Source of the DNA: Chlamydomonas sphaeroides
Taxonomy: Eukaryota > Chlorophyta > Chlorophyceae > Chlamydomonadales > Chlamydomonadaceae
Length of the DNA: 64,000 nt
Reading direction: 5' to 3'
Assembly (NCBI GenBank): GCA_001662425.1
Contig: BDDC01000089.1
Location: forward strand, 47,244-111,243
Part shown: one piece after another, positions 12,001-24,200 of the stretch
How the letters are laid out: every line of letters begins with the position of its first letter
Numbering within the stretch: the first letter of the stretch is position 1
The notes under the pieces: generated by a model
Seen by the model: the letters and a program-made list of their open reading frames with translations, nothing else
Told to the model about the DNA's origin: nothing
Database searches by the model: none
Made by a program: the position numbers and the translations under genes

Positions 12001-14049
12001 GGCCACCTGGAAGCTCATGCACGGCCACCTCACTCGCTGCCAGCCTCCGCTACGTACCCTGGCCCGCCCCACACACGCGCCGTCGTCCTCCGCTCCATGC
12101 CCGCTCCCTCACCCACCCCCAGATGGCACTCGTGTGACCCTGGCCCCGGCCGTGAACGCGAGCCTGTGCCTCTGGCCGGAGACCAGCCTGGCTCAGCTGG
12201 GGGATGTGCTTGAGCTCAACGTCTGCGCGGGGCGGTCCACGCAGCAGTGGACGCTGCGGGCCACGGGTGAGGACTCCTCGGAGGGAGGGGCCGCTGCTGT
12301 GCGTCGGTGTTGCGCGCGGCTGCTGGCCGCTGCTAGCTCGTGCGGGCATCAGCGAGCATGCAGGGCCCATGCATGGGTGCGATGACCGCCGTTTGGCTGG
12401 CTGAGCCGGCTATTTATCTGCTGGCCAGAAGCGCGCACGCCAGCAAGCCTCCATTGCATAGGCGTTGTTAGTTAGCGGCAGCAGCTAGCATCCATTTGGC
12501 AGCAGCAACCTCGCTCACACGCACTCAGCAGCATCGGCGGTGCTCCTCCGGCGGCTGGCCCAGGGCTTGCTCGCTGCGTGCAGCGGCAGTGGAGGTGTGA
12601 GTTGCGTCGCTTCCGGCAGCCACCCTCCCACACGTCCGCGGCTGGGTGCGTGGGCTCCAGGTGCCGCTCTTGCCTGCCGCCGCGTCTTGTGCTGCACCCA
12701 TGTAGGCGAGGCGGGTGTCTACATGCTGGCAAACAACGGCGGCGCCAAGGTGCGATTACTGATTGCATGCGGCGTGGGCGGCGGATCGCTACGCCCGTCC
12801 TGCTGGCCGGCAGTGTCCAATGCAACAGACAGTGGGCGCGGGTGCTGTGCCGTTGCGTACGGGGCAACCGCAACGTACACATGCGGTATATTCATACATG
12901 TGCATGTACACGCATATATGTAAGTATATATACATACATTCGTTCATGCATGTGTGCATACGCATACGGGGCCGCGCCCAGCCGGCAAGGCTGCTGCTGA
13001 CACGACAAGCCCCCGGACCGCTGTGCGCCCACCACCGCATCGCAGGACCTGTGCATGGCCTCCATGGGCGACCCCCCCGCCAGGGCCATCGACAGCGTCA
13101 TCCTGCTGCCGTGCGACCGCGGCTTGGACACGCTGGGGTTCCAGCTGCTGACGACCGGAGGCGGCGGCGCGTGAGCGAGGCCTTGCTTGGGGCATAGCAT
13201 CGCGCCGACAGCAGGCAGCAGCGCGGCGGGCGGGTCACTGCGCGCCCGCTGCTTGCGCTACTGCTGCCGTGTGACGCATCCGACGGATCTCGTCTGCAGT
13301 GGTAATGGAGGGGCCGCCCCTCATCAGCTAGACCTATGTGCGCCATCCTTGGCTGGCTGACCCTCTCGCTCGCTACCATATCGATTGTACGTGCATGCAG
13401 GTTTGCGATGCGGTCTCGCTCCACCAGCGGTGCGTGGGTGCCGTGTGGCTAGGCTGGGGGCCAGCGGGGACGATCGATCCCGTGCGCGCGTGGGCGCGTT
13501 CGTTTAGTTGCTTGGTTGGTTGCAACCGCCCTCTACAGCTGTAGACCTGAGAACATGTGCATGTAGGAGTTGCGCCTCGCAGCCGTTACCATGGGCCGCC
13601 TGCACGCTGAAAACGATAGCGCATGGCCCCTAGCTCAGCAGGGGCCGGGGCAGCCAGGTCTGTCCCGGCACAGCCTAGGCACTTTATTTGTCGTCTTTTG
13701 AGCGTTCATGATACTTGTAATCAGGTAGCTAGTGGTTGCGGCGGCGGCAGTAATGGGCCGCTCTGCTGCCCACAGGGCCGCACACCTACCTGTCACGTGG
13801 GCCGCTGGCGCTGCATGCACGTCTCCGTCTTACCTTGCTCCGCACCGACCCACGCCATGCCTCCCTGCCCACACACCAGGCCTGTGCGTGGGCGTGGTCG
13901 GGGGCGTGGTCGCCCGCTACTACAACCTCCAGCTGCAGCCGTGCAGCGACGCCGCGGACGGGCAGCTGTGGACAGCGCGCCCCGCCGCAGGTGCGCCTTT
14001 CGTCCCTGGGGAACCAGTCGTGCGGGTAGCTGGTGGTTGGTATTGGTAG
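6097..14049 (+). CDS. Gene C: secreted three-trefoil ricin-B-type lectin protein, 666 aa
   Basis: There are 21 exons: 6097-6244, 6735-6911, 7105-7168, 7582-7676, 7916-7945, 8205-8288, 8573-8618, 8933-9004, 9150-9187, 9383-9604, 9826-9996, 10328-10368, 10678-10772, 11302-11336, 11600-11704, 11854-11919, 12123-12266, 12706-12749, 13046-13170, 13401-13429 and 13880-14049. They sum to 2001 nt with unbroken phase. Exon 1 holds a signal anchor/peptide (WRVLALVGLVAATLGLQAVA). Exons 2-10 form a type-1 trefoil (LCIAPQ...RRQLW; VCISNIFA...DCTSW; LCIGVNGGS) ending in a (P)n-rich linker. Exons 11-16 and 17-21 are two type-2 cassettes with Q-x-W/F motifs (NQRW, QEYQL, GQLW; TQQW, FQLL, GQLW). The last exon is read through to TAG at 14047, supported by TGTAA 40 nt later. 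The 46-nt exon 7 and 35-nt exon 14 are the least certain. Confidence 0.82.
11105..11175 (-). repeat. Dispersed intronic element, copy in gene C intron 13
   Basis: The reverse complement carries ATGGTTACGACGCGTGCAGG followed by GCCCACGTCGTTTAAATAAG. This is nearly the same as the copy at 39275. Confidence 0.55.
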
Positions 14050-14088
14050 AATAAAATATGTTATATCATATATATATATGTATATGTA

Positions 14089-14093
14089 TGTAA
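14089..14093 (+). terminator. Poly(A) signal TGTAA, gene C
   Basis: TGTAA, the usual green-algal polyadenylation signal, lies 40 nt after the TAG at 14047. It is embedded in an AT-rich (TA)n stretch that is unusual for this locus. Confidence 0.6.
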
Positions 14094-15247
14094 AGGATAT
14101 GGTATCTGGCCGCCGCTGGCAGTATGTATGGTGGGCCCCGCCCCAGGCGCGTGCACTTCCCGCCCCGCCCTTGCTCACGCCAAGCCGTTTTCCAGTCGCC
14201 AGCCGTGCGTGCCGCACCTCCCTAGCACGCCGACCTCGCCCACTCCATGTCCACAGCGGCTGGCGAGGCATGGACGGCGCTGGCCCCGCCGCTGCACCAT
14301 TGCTCCTGCTGCCTCTCATGCTAACCTCCCTTTCCCCCCGCCCCCGCGATCCCCGCAGAATAAGAAAAGGCTGAGCGCAACGGGCAACACGTCTGGGGCG
14401 GGCGGCAGGGGCCTCCTGGCGTGCGTGCCTGCCAGAGCATGTGCACGGTCGGCGGGCGTCAGAGGAAGTCATCTCGCTGCCCTGGGCCGCGGGAACCTCG
14501 ATCCTGTGGTGGGCAGATAGAGCGGTGGATGCATAGCCGGCTTGCTCGGGCCGGCCCCAAGGCTGAGCTGGCCGTGCGCCTTCTCTGTTGCAGATTGGCG
14601 GCGGGGTCGACCGCCAAACGTGCATGCAGCAGAGTGCTGTTGGTGCACGAATACATACATGTGCTGCATGACACACTAAGTACGGGCGGGACTTGCGCGC
14701 GCCGACCAGGGGAGCTCCCCTGGCGTCGACTAAATCTCACCGCCGCTGGCGTGCGCGTGGCTTGAAAGGCGTGCGTGCGTGGTGTCAGTGTGCTGGGGTT
14801 ACTGGGGTGAATGGTCATGTATATATGGCATTCCGCGTTGTGTTGTGAGTCAGGATGACCGGTGGCGGGAGTGGTCATCAGCGCTGCACTTTGTTGGGAA
14901 ACACTCACGTCCGTGCGCCGGCACGTTCGGGCATCCACCCATAGGGCATCCACCCAGTGGCAGAATGCCTTGCTAATCTGCGTCCACGGCCCCCGCCACG
15001 GCATAGGGCTGCAGCTGAGCGGCAGCGGCGCGTCAACCGCCAATTCGTTCGTGTTTTGCACCGTCAGTCGCAGCATGCCTGTAGGTTTGACCGTGCGGAC
15101 CTGGAGTACAGCGCATACACGCACACGTACACACAACGCATGCAGCCTACAACGTAGGCTGGCAGCGTGAACAGAACGCGTTCCGCAGCGAGCGTCATCG
15201 CGCCATTTCTGCTGGTCCTCAGCTTCTGCCCCAGGAAGTCCTTAAGC
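14094..15247. other. Intergenic region between genes C and B
   Basis: No coding exon of the lectin family or other recognisable feature was found. It should hold the promoter and 5' UTR of gene B; no specific element could be named. Confidence 0.35.
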
Positions 15248-18200
15248 ATGCGCACTTGGCTTGTGCTGTACGTGCTGCTTCTCGCGGTAGCGGCGTCGGA
15301 GCTGAAGACTTCGACTTCGGCCCTGCGACTTGGCGACGACGAGACTTACGGTGAGATGCACACTCGCATACATGCTGATGCTTAGTGTTTTGAGCACAAC
15401 GCAGGGAGCAGCTGGTTGCAATGTGACATACTTCCTTGACCCAGCGTTGACGCCACGTACAAGCCCGCAACCAAACGCACTTTGTCCTTACATGTCCGGC
15501 TGTGGCGGGAGGCACAGCGCGCAAGTCGCGAACACCACCTTTCATGCGCTACATTCCGAGCGAGCGGCGGGGTTGCCCAAAGCAGTGGCAGAAATCTTGT
15601 TTAGACACCACAACGCTGCTGGGTGCAGGCCCGCAGCGCGCTGCTGTACTGCCCAGTCGGTTGTCGTAGTTGGCCGTCTGTCATACGCAGCGCGTCGTCT
15701 GCAGCAGCGGCCCTACCTGCACCTGGTCCCAGCGCCACCCACCCCCATGCCCCTGCGCCACGGGGCCCACACACCAGCTCATTGACGCATTCGAGAAGTG
15801 GCCCTGACGCCGCCACAGCGACTCGAGCCTCGCGAAACTCACTTTCATCCCGTGATCCGCCAGCCCTTGCTCCGTCTCGGCGGCGGCGGCCCCAGCGGCA
15901 ATCCCGTGCCTCCGGGTTCCCAAACCCCGCCCCCGGCCCCACCCTCTTCTATGCACCCGCAGCTACGTCACCTCACGGGACGGTCGCTGACGATCTCGAT
16001 AGCTCTGTGGAGCTCGCTGTTGATGGCAGAGCCGCGGGACTGCAGGTGGCCGCTTCAGCCCGGCGGCGCAGCACGGCTGCCGGGATGCTCTTCCGCCGCC
16101 CGCCACCCCAGCGCCGCCCGCCGCCACCCGTCAAGATATCCGGCAATGCGGCCGACCCCATGTGGCGCGACCTCATGAGTGAGCAGGCGGATGGTTGCGC
16201 GTACGTTGGGGCGCGCGCGTGGCGTGGAGAGTGCAGCCCTACCCATGACAACCGCCAGGGAGCTCCGTCCATTGAGTTATCTGGGCAAGGGCCCGCCGGT
16301 GAAGGCAACTGAGGCGAGCCGGTGGCGGCGCCTGCACGGGTTGCGGTCCCGACGCAGGACAGTCACGACCCCAGCTGGTGGTGGCTTCATATCTTGAAGG
16401 GGGGTGCATGTGCTAAATGAGCGTGTCTGTGAGCCGCTGCCCGGCACGCGGCAAAAGTGCGTGATCCCATGCCGCAGGCGGCAAGCCGCTCCAAGTCCTG
16501 TCCGGGGCGAACTTCGACCTGTGCATCACGCTGCAGGGCAGGTAGGCATCACGTCCTTATACGGCACCCCTGCATGCCGCCTGGCTGCATGCCTTCTGGT
16601 ACCGTGCGTACCATGCGCCGCCTGTGGCTGCCCTGGCCGCCCCGAGCACCAGTGCTGCTGGCAGCAATTTTTCAGCGACGACCTCACCACACGCCACTGC
16701 GACAGCCCGCTCGGGAGCCCGCTATCGTTCTTCTCTTGACAAGCGTAGCAGCGGCCCCGCCCGCCGCCCACGTTCGGCGGGCTCCTCCACACCGCCCGCA
16801 AATCTGCAACACCCGGCCTGCCGGCTCCGATCTCACGTCGTCGTGCATCTGCCGACACACGCCGCTCCCCACAGCGGCGCCGTGGCGGCTGTGGGACAGG
16901 GCCTGCAGCAGGTCCCGTGCAACAGCAGCGACCCCCGGCAGCTGTGGCTGGCGGACCTCGGCGCCATTGCTGGCATGCCCGGTGAGTGGGTCGCGCTTTG
17001 CTTGCTGTCGCTTGCTCGGCGCGCCTTGTTGTTTAGTTTGTCAAATGTAGCATGGAATCTACATACCAGAACGTACGAAATCTCACCATAGTCTTGTATC
17101 AGGTGCCTAGAACACCTGCAGTACGGACATAGATGCGCACGTACTGCACAGCAGATGCGCATCGCAATAACGAGTTGCGCATCTTATGAGCAGTTAGCTG
17201 CATGCTGGACGCGTGTCTGAGGCCGTCGTATGCGCCGCGTGCAAATGCTGTTAATGCTGTAACCCATACCGACCACTCGACTTTCGTTTGCCGCCGCAGG
17301 GGAGTTCATGTTTACAATCCTACGCCCTGGTATGTTCTCGGGCGCGCGTCCCCTGGTGCACCCGAGCGAGGGTCATCACGGTGTGTCGCTGGCACGTGTC
17401 CGGCTGTGCTTCTAATTTTATGTCCACGCCGCCCCGCTCACTCCACATCCGCACCATTGCCTCGGGTTGTTGCGCCTTATGCTGCCTGCAGTCAGCAACG
17501 CCGCCCTGTGCATCAGGGGTGGCAGCTCCAGCGGAGCCATCATCAGCTCCCCCAACCCCCTGATCATATCCAGCAGTTGCTACAGTGGCGGCGGTGGGTT
17601 GTGGAGCTGTTATTATATACGATACCGCCGTTAGTCATTCGAAGCTTGTGCGTGGGAGCTATCCCCATCGCCTATTCCGCTCGGTGGCCACAGCCGGACG
17701 TACTTGCCGTAGTCATGTGTACTTTGTTTTAATTGGAAGGGCGGCGTTGCTTGCGCGGGTACGCGCCTGGGTTGAAAGTATGGGCAGATAGACGACGACA
17801 ACCTGCCCATACCGCCGCTCGGTCCCTAGGTCACGTCTTCGCGACGACTCTCACTCCGACCGGGTGAGGCTGTACGAAGTGCGCGTCGGTGTGGTTTGTG
17901 CAAAGCTGTGTGCTTATCTGCCCACGATAATGTTTTGCGCATGCGGCCCTGTCTCGGCCTATCCCTCGCTGTCCTACGTTTTATTTCCGGCGTCAATACG
18001 TCTTATGCGGATGGGCCGTTTTGTTGCTGGCCGGGCGATGCACTGCTGCCTTGCCGCCGCCGGCTCTGTCATTTATCGTTCCGCTCGACGACACGGTCTT
18101 GTTCCGCAGCTTCCGACTGCAGGCGTTGGGCCAAAGCCCCATGTGCATAGGCGTCCTTGGCGGTTCTGTGTAAGTGCTGTCCAATCATATTCGAGCCAGG

Positions 18201-21200
18201 CTTGCGCTTGCTTGCTGTATGACTGACTGCTTTTACAGCTATCTACCGCAACCACACGCACATGCCATGCTGCTGACAGAGCCCTTGCGGACAATGCGTG
18301 CTCCGATTACGTACACTTGCCCGCCCCATGATGATCCATGATGCCGCCTTACTGAAATGTGTCTTTGCAAGCACTCGCCCGCAGCGACGCCGGACAGATC
18401 TTCGTCACGGAAGCGTGCAGGGGTGCGTGCATCGGTGCGCCCGCGCTGCCCCCGCCGAACATGTCCCGTCTGTCAGGTCGCATACACATATTAGCTGGCT
18501 GGCTGCTTACCGCCGCTGCAGTGCGTGCTACCAGGTCCCCGCGACTTCCAGCTGCCGTGCCGCGCGCCCACTGACGTAATGGTGCGACGGCTGCCCTTAC
18601 GTTTACGGCCACAGACGGCGCCATCTCCCAGACCTTCCCCGTCGCCGTGGTGGAGGCTGCACTCAACCCGGGCGAATTCATGTGGCGCAGCTTCACCAGT
18701 GAGCAACCAGCGGAACACACTTCCTTTTAATTGTGTGGGGTTTTGCTGTGGGGCGCGTCACGAGTAGCCTGCCCCGATACGCCCGGAGCTAGAGCCGTCA
18801 GCTGCTGTGCTCGGCCGGTTGTCAGCCGGATGCCTATCTACACGTGTTGATCCCCTCAACGCCGGGCCTACGGCGTCTCCACGCCGCAGCCCGGCGGCGG
18901 TCGGTGGCTGCTGTACATCAAGCCACTTGAGTCCACTTCCCGTATAGTAGTAAGGCGCTCGTTCTGCGTTTGTTTTTCCATGTGTTTTGCTTTGGCCTTG
19001 CAGGCGGCAAGCCGCTGCTCATGTACTCGGGGTCCATGCCCACGATGTGCATAGCGCTCCAGGCCAGGTGCGAGGTCAGCGCGCATGCCGCACATGGGGC
19101 ACCTGTTGGAAGTGGAAATGGAAATGGCCGCGACACGTGTAAAACACATGTTGTTACATTCGGGAGAGCAGGCGTGTATGGGGAGACCCCACGCCGACCA
19201 CCAGATGGGGCCCCTGTTGCCGCATGCTGTCGTGTGGTACCATGCATGCCCACCCTCTGGCTCTGCTAGGCCTGCTCCCCGCTGTGCCGGGCGGCTGCTG
19301 CCGCAGCAGGCGGTCCCACCGCACCACCTCATCCTCAGCTCTTGCTTGTTCCCTGGCCGCACTTGCTTGTCCCTGTCAAGTCGTCGCCAGTCCATGCCTG
19401 CCGCAGCCCTTGCTTGCTGTTTCGTAGCTAAGCCAGCTGGCCTGCCCACCCATCTACTCGATTGCCCAACCCCATGCACGCAGCGGCGCCGTGGCGGCGG
19501 TGGGCCAGGGCCTGCAGCAGGTCACGTGCCGCGACGACGACCCGCGGCAGCTGTGGACTGTGGACCTCTCTGGTGTGCCCGGCGGTGGGTTTCCATGCGT
19601 GATCGGGATACTGCAGGTTGCATGCTGTGCCTGACATTAGGATGCCGTGTCTTGAGCCACATAGCATGCGTCTCGAATGCAACACCGGCGGGTAGCTCAT
19701 CAGTCACGATGCAACTCTTTTCTCGTCCGTACACGAGTCAGCCATAGACAGGCAAGAGCGGCGACGGGGTCTGGCGGTACACAACCTGTGCTGGGGCGGG
19801 CACTCGCTTTTACGGCATGGCCCCCTTCCTTCCGTAGGAGCGACATACTCAACAATCGTACGCCCCGGTGAGCTCATGTGTGCTGTGTTCGCTCGTCGTG
19901 TGCCCGAGAGGCTGAGACAGCCCGCTACTGTTTGTCGTACAACATCGCAACGCCGCACACCGACCATGGCCCTAATCACTGGCCCGTTGCCTGCCTGACG
20001 GGCGGTGCGTACCCGTCGATGCCCGCCGATGAGTTGCCCAAAATAATGCGCGCGCTTGTGCTAAGCCTGCTTCAATCGGGTAGCCTATTAGCCTCATGTC
20101 GTCGTTGTTTATTTCTCCGGTGCCCCACAGTCATCAACCGCACCTTATGCGTCGTCGCTGGTGGCACCAGCAGCGTCACAAGCTCTCCCGCTCCTCTCTC
20201 GCTATCCAACAGCTGCAACGGTTTCACTATTGGGCTGCGTGAGTTGCCATACGTGTGGGACCGCGTTCGCTTGTCCTTGCGACCGATGTACTCGATGCCG
20301 CTTAGCTATTCCCAGGGTATGAGCACGGTGAGCCAGCAGCCTGCGCTCCGCAACTGAAGGCCCATGGTTCCTGCTGCTAGTCGAAACCACCAACAGTTGG
20401 CCCGGAGACCTGCCGTGCCAGCTCGGCCATCCGTGCCTCGCCCGCCCGCGCGGCTTAGTTAGTCTAATGACTGGCTTCACAAATGAACCCTCTTCTGCAC
20501 ACACGCTGCCCGCAGACCACGTCTTCACGACGACTCTTGTCACTCTTCCCGGCATCATCACCGGGTGAGGCTGCGCTGCGAGTCTGTGAAGGTTGTCCGT
20601 TCCGAGCCAGACCCCAGAGGTCTGCGTGCGGGGCAGCAGGGGGCGTCGGCCTTCCGCAACACCACCGCTATAGGCATTGCGTGGCGGCGGCGGTGCACGA
20701 TGTCGCATGGGGTCATGCCCATGCCGGGTGAGGCTGTGCTGCGTACCGCTTGTACAAGGGTTGTCCGATCCAGACGACCCAGGACGGCTGCTTGCGAGCC
20801 GCGGGGCACCGGGGCTTCGGCCTTCCCATATCTCGCCCTCCCCCGCAATGAACGTGAGCCTCGCACTGTTTCATCGGGCCGGTGCCCTCTACCAAAGAAG
20901 CCCAGCTAGATAAGCTAGACGGGCAGTGAGGCTGTGCTGAACATCGCTTGTACAAGCAAGGGCTGTCCCATCCAGACGACCCAGTAGGGCTGCGTGCAGG
21001 CGGGGCACCGGGGCTTCGCGCGGCCTTCCAGAGTCTTGCCCTCCCCCACAACGCACGTGTGCATCGCATTATTGATTCGGGCCGGTGCCTCTTAGCAGCT
21101 TAGCTAAACGGACAGTGCCGCCGCCTCCGGTGCATGTTCCTACACGGGGTCATGCATGCCCATACTGCATTCTGCCGCAGTTTCCGGCTGCAGGCTACCG

Positions 21201-24200
21201 TCGACCGCACGTGCGTCACCATTCATGGCGGCTGGAGGTGGGTGCTCAACTTTAAGCAGCTCCAGGCCTCTAGCCACGCGCCGCATGCGAGCGCGGGCCG
21301 GCCCCACGAGTCCCGGCACGAGCCGCAAGCCTTGCTGTCTATCACTATGCTGGGGTAGCTTGTGTGCTCATCCATGATGTGTGAGCGCCCTCCGACGCCC
21401 GCTCCAGCCACGCACCGCCATGTGTGTGTGTGGATGCGCTCACGTCAGGTGCCGCGCACCCGCAGAGCCCCGCCCAGCGATCCCTTGGTCACGGAAGCAT
21501 GCGCGGGTGCGTGCTGCGTGGTGAGGGCGTGCCCGCGCACGCGCAGCTCTTGACCAGTGGCCCGTCGCGTCCCTCGCTTACACGCTTGCTGCTGCTACTG
21601 TGACTGCAGTAGTCTTGAGGGGCCCCGGTATGCCATCTAGGATCGTTTTGTTCGTCGGCCATGCATTAAACATGCGTCAGGGTCTCACGTGTGTGCTCCT
21701 CGTGACCGGCCGCAGACATCACAGCGGACGCCGGCGTCGCGGTGTCCCAGATCTTCCCCGTCGCCGCGGTCGAGGCGGTGCCCTCGCCGCGGCCTCCGAC
21801 GCCGCCATCGCCCACGCCCCGGCCTCCATCGCCGCCACCACCATCGCCTCGGCCACGGCCTCCCTCGCCTCGGCCGCGGCCTCCTTCGCCTCGGCTGCGG
21901 CCTCCTTCGCCCCGGCCGCGGCCGCCCTCTCCCCCAAGCGGCGCCAGCAGCGGTCTGACAAGTAAATGCGTCGCAGCCCGCACGACAGCTAGCGGCCGCG
22001 AGCACTGCACGCACACGCTGTGATGACTTGTACCGAGCCGCCGTCGGTGCTAGCTGATGAGCAGTTATGTACGGCAGCGCCACGTGGCCGCATGCCTCAC
22101 GTACAGCGCCAGGTTCGCCGGCTCAGTCGCCTGGTAGCACCCTGCCGAAGGGCCATCTGCGCCGCCGAGTGTCGCACACTGCTGCTGTCCGACTCCGCGT
22201 TACGCACCGTACGTAATGCCAACAAATCCCTGCCATCCCATGCGGCTGCTGTGCCCTTGACCCCCGCCCCGGTAACGCCGCACAGATGGCGCCGTCGTGG
22301 TCCTCAGCCCCTTCACCGGCCCCTACCTGTGCGTCGAGACGGAGAGCGGCCAGGCGACGCCGGGCGCTGTGCTCGAGGTGTACGGCTGCCGCCAAGGCAG
22401 CTTGCTGCAGCGCTGGACCGTGCGGGCCACGGGTGAGGAGGTGCAGCGCTGGCCCTTGTTGTTCATCAGGGTGCCGGCTTTTGCGAGCTCGCTTGTATGT
22501 TGTTCAATCAAGCCGGTGTCAGCAGCCAAGCTGCTGAGGACGAAGTGACGGACGTCGCGTCGCACACACGACACACGACACACACCGCATGCCGCCGCGC
22601 GCCCTGCAGGCGAGGCGGACGTCTTCATGCTGCAGAACAACGAGGAGCCAGCGGTACGCATGCGACGGCAGCGACCGCGCCTGCTGCCACACAGTTCGGC
22701 AGCGATCTCTGAAGTTGCGGGGGCATGACGTCATGTATCGGTCCCGTGGGGTCCGCGCACACGCATGGCCGGACCATGGCCCGCGCTGCTGCCGTAGCCC
22801 GCACACAGCGGCGGCTGCTATGCCGTGCCTGGCTTCCCGCAGTACGGAGCCGCTGACGTGTGTTGTGGCAGCGCCTTGGCTCCAAGGCGTCTCACACGTA
22901 CGGTCTCGATGACGCACGCGCCCCGGATGATTGACACTCGCAGAACCTGTGCATGGCCGTCTTGGGATCTACGTCGCTTGGCGCCAGCGGCACCCCTCTC
23001 GACCTAGAGACGTGCAATAACAACGCCGCCGACCAGAGGTTTCAGATCACTAAGAGCACCAACGTGCCTGGCGCGTGAGGCCTTGTGGCTGGGCCGAGGC
23101 GCTGCTGGGCGGGCGTGTGTTCAGAAATAAGTATAAGTATGTGTGTGCGTGCCAGCGGCGGGGGCGGTCATCGAGCCGCATGCTGGCAGGCAGGCAGGCA
23201 GGCAGGCAGGAGTATCGCAGGGCACCCCCGTGCCTAGGCCTCGTGCCTAGGCCTCGTGCCTAGGCCTCGTGCCTAGGCCTCGTGCCTAGGCCTCGTGCAT
23301 AGGCCTCGTGCCCAGGCTCGCTTGCCGCGGCCTCGTGCCTAGGCCTCGTGCCTAGGCTCGCTTGCCGCGGCCCGGCCGGTACGTGCACGTGCATTTTAGC
23401 CTCCCAACCCTGGTTCTGCAACTGCTCACAGGTTCATCTTGAGGGCTCGCGGGACCACGGGTAAGCTCCGTGCATATGTAACGTGCGTGTGTGGAACCGA
23501 TATTGGTTGGCAGACTCGCTTGCTGCACGTAAAAAGCCGCCGGCCGGCCGGTCACTTGCGTGGGGATGACCCGGCCTGAGACACGCGCTGTGGCCCGCCT
23601 CGCCCGGCTTATGCAACGGAGTACCCATCACACTGGGCGCACCTAACTGCGCGCCACATACAGCACGCCCCGGCCCTGGGCATCCCCCACACATTCCTGC
23701 CCAGTGATGTGCAATTTTTCCTGGGCTGGAACGCTCAGGGTTCACGTCAAGGGGCACCGTACGTGGCTCGGACCGCTAGCTCCCACCCTGCGCCCTTCCC
23801 GCCGTGCCTGGCCCTGGCCCCTTCCAGTAGCGCGGCTGTGTGGCCCTTCCCGCCGTGCCTGGCCCCACCAGAGCGGCTGTGTGTGGACCTGGAGGGGGCG
23901 TCGGTCGGCAGCGGCGTCAACCTGCAGCTGCGGGGCTGCAGCAGCGCCGCAGCGGGACAGCTGTGGGTCGCGACCCCAGCCGGTGAGCTAGCGCTGCGCA
24001 CGGACCCGCACCAGGCAGGAGGCAGAGGCCGCGTGCGGTGCGTCCCCCACCCCGCCGCCTGCGCATAGCCTGCTGGCTGCCGACTGGGTAGTGAGGTTAC
24101 GTGTCGGCGCCACCTGCCAAGGGCTGTGCGCTGCCCGTCCAAGGCGAGGGCGTATGCGGGGCCCCGCCTGCCCCTGCTCCGTGACTGCCAGCAGGTTGGT

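Larger units (their letters stand above)
18615..21961 (+). repeat. Gene B type-1 trefoil 2 plus proline-rich linker (exons 10-18)
   Basis: Exons are 18615-18698, 19004-19067, 19484-19584, 19838-19867, 20131-20238, 20516-20564, 21181-21237, 21466-21506 and 21716-21961. Motifs are MCIALQA + CRDDDPRQLW, LCVVAGG...NSCNG and TCVTIHGG + LVTEACAG. Exon 18 then reads SQIFPVAAVEAVPSPRPP and continues as an SPRPRPP repeat. Exon 10 of this copy lacks the FRRPPP segment. Confidence 0.82.

Noticed and set aside
13991..14363. Extra last intron of gene C ending with a one-codon exon (E, stop) at 14359
   Set aside because: Read-through to TAG 14047 followed by TGTAA at 14089 is simpler.
23184..23362. CRISPR-like array
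   Set aside because: The repeats are contiguous without unique spacers, in a eukaryotic intron.
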